Under the pieces are notes generated by a model. That model was given only the letters and a program-made list of their open reading frames with translations. It searched no databases and was not told the DNA's origin. Below, piece by piece: positions 5,178 through 5,178 of a DNA stretch of 5,178 nucleotides (its first letter is position 1; each line of letters opens with the position of its first letter). Source of the DNA: Chromatiales bacterium (GTDB lineage Bacteria > Pseudomonadota > Gammaproteobacteria > UBA6429 > Thiohalophilaceae); the NCBI GenBank assembly GCA_027001895.1, contig JALTLP010000149.1, positions 1-5,178 on the forward strand, written 5' to 3'. Both the position numbers and the translations under genes were made by a program.

Positions 5178-5178
5178 C

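Overview
The window looks like ordinary chromosome from a gammaproteobacterium with moderate GC content (roughly mid-40s by eye). The evidence is the close resemblance of its Ppa, MoaE and MoaD to the E. coli proteins, the tight moaD-moaE pair, and a PAS/GGDEF/EAL membrane protein of a kind common in environmental gammaproteobacteria. The adenylate kinase differs from the enterobacterial form in having a four-cysteine, zinc-type LID. I cannot place the genus. No mobile element, CRISPR array, tRNA or rRNA is visible.

Layout. Positions 1-508 (minus) hold the first 169 codons of adenylate kinase; the end of the gene lies outside the window. A 333-bp divergent intergenic region follows (509-841). 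It carries a GC-rich hairpin, a nested AT-rich dyad and candidate promoters for both flanking genes. On the plus strand, 842-1390 is inorganic pyrophosphatase (ppa). After a 22-nt gap, 1413-1967 encodes a small MJ0936-type metallophosphoesterase. Its 3' end overlaps by 14 bp, tail to tail, the end of a large minus-strand gene (1954-4311). That gene encodes a 785-residue membrane protein with the order TM-PAS-PAS-GGDEF-EAL. Its GGDEF signature is degraded to DDTDF, whereas its EAL metal and catalytic residues look intact, so it is probably a cyclic-di-GMP phosphodiesterase. A 184-bp gap (4312-4495) contains a 7-bp hairpin just before the ribosome binding site and two small palindromes. Positions 4496-4942 and 4944-5177 (minus) are moaE and moaD, the two subunits of molybdopterin synthase, separated by one base.

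How the genes relate. Adk and Ppa dispose of the AMP and pyrophosphate released by ATP-to-AMP reactions, so their divergent pairing makes metabolic sense. The metallophosphoesterase is probably transcribed with ppa. MoaD and MoaE form one enzyme of molybdenum cofactor synthesis. The cyclic-di-GMP protein has no evident functional link to either side.

I found no strong case for a previously undescribed system. The most useful leads are the degenerate-GGDEF/intact-EAL protein with an unassigned three-helix membrane module and a Cys/His-rich second PAS, the zinc-type Adk, the terminator-less convergent overlap, and the structured intergenic regions.
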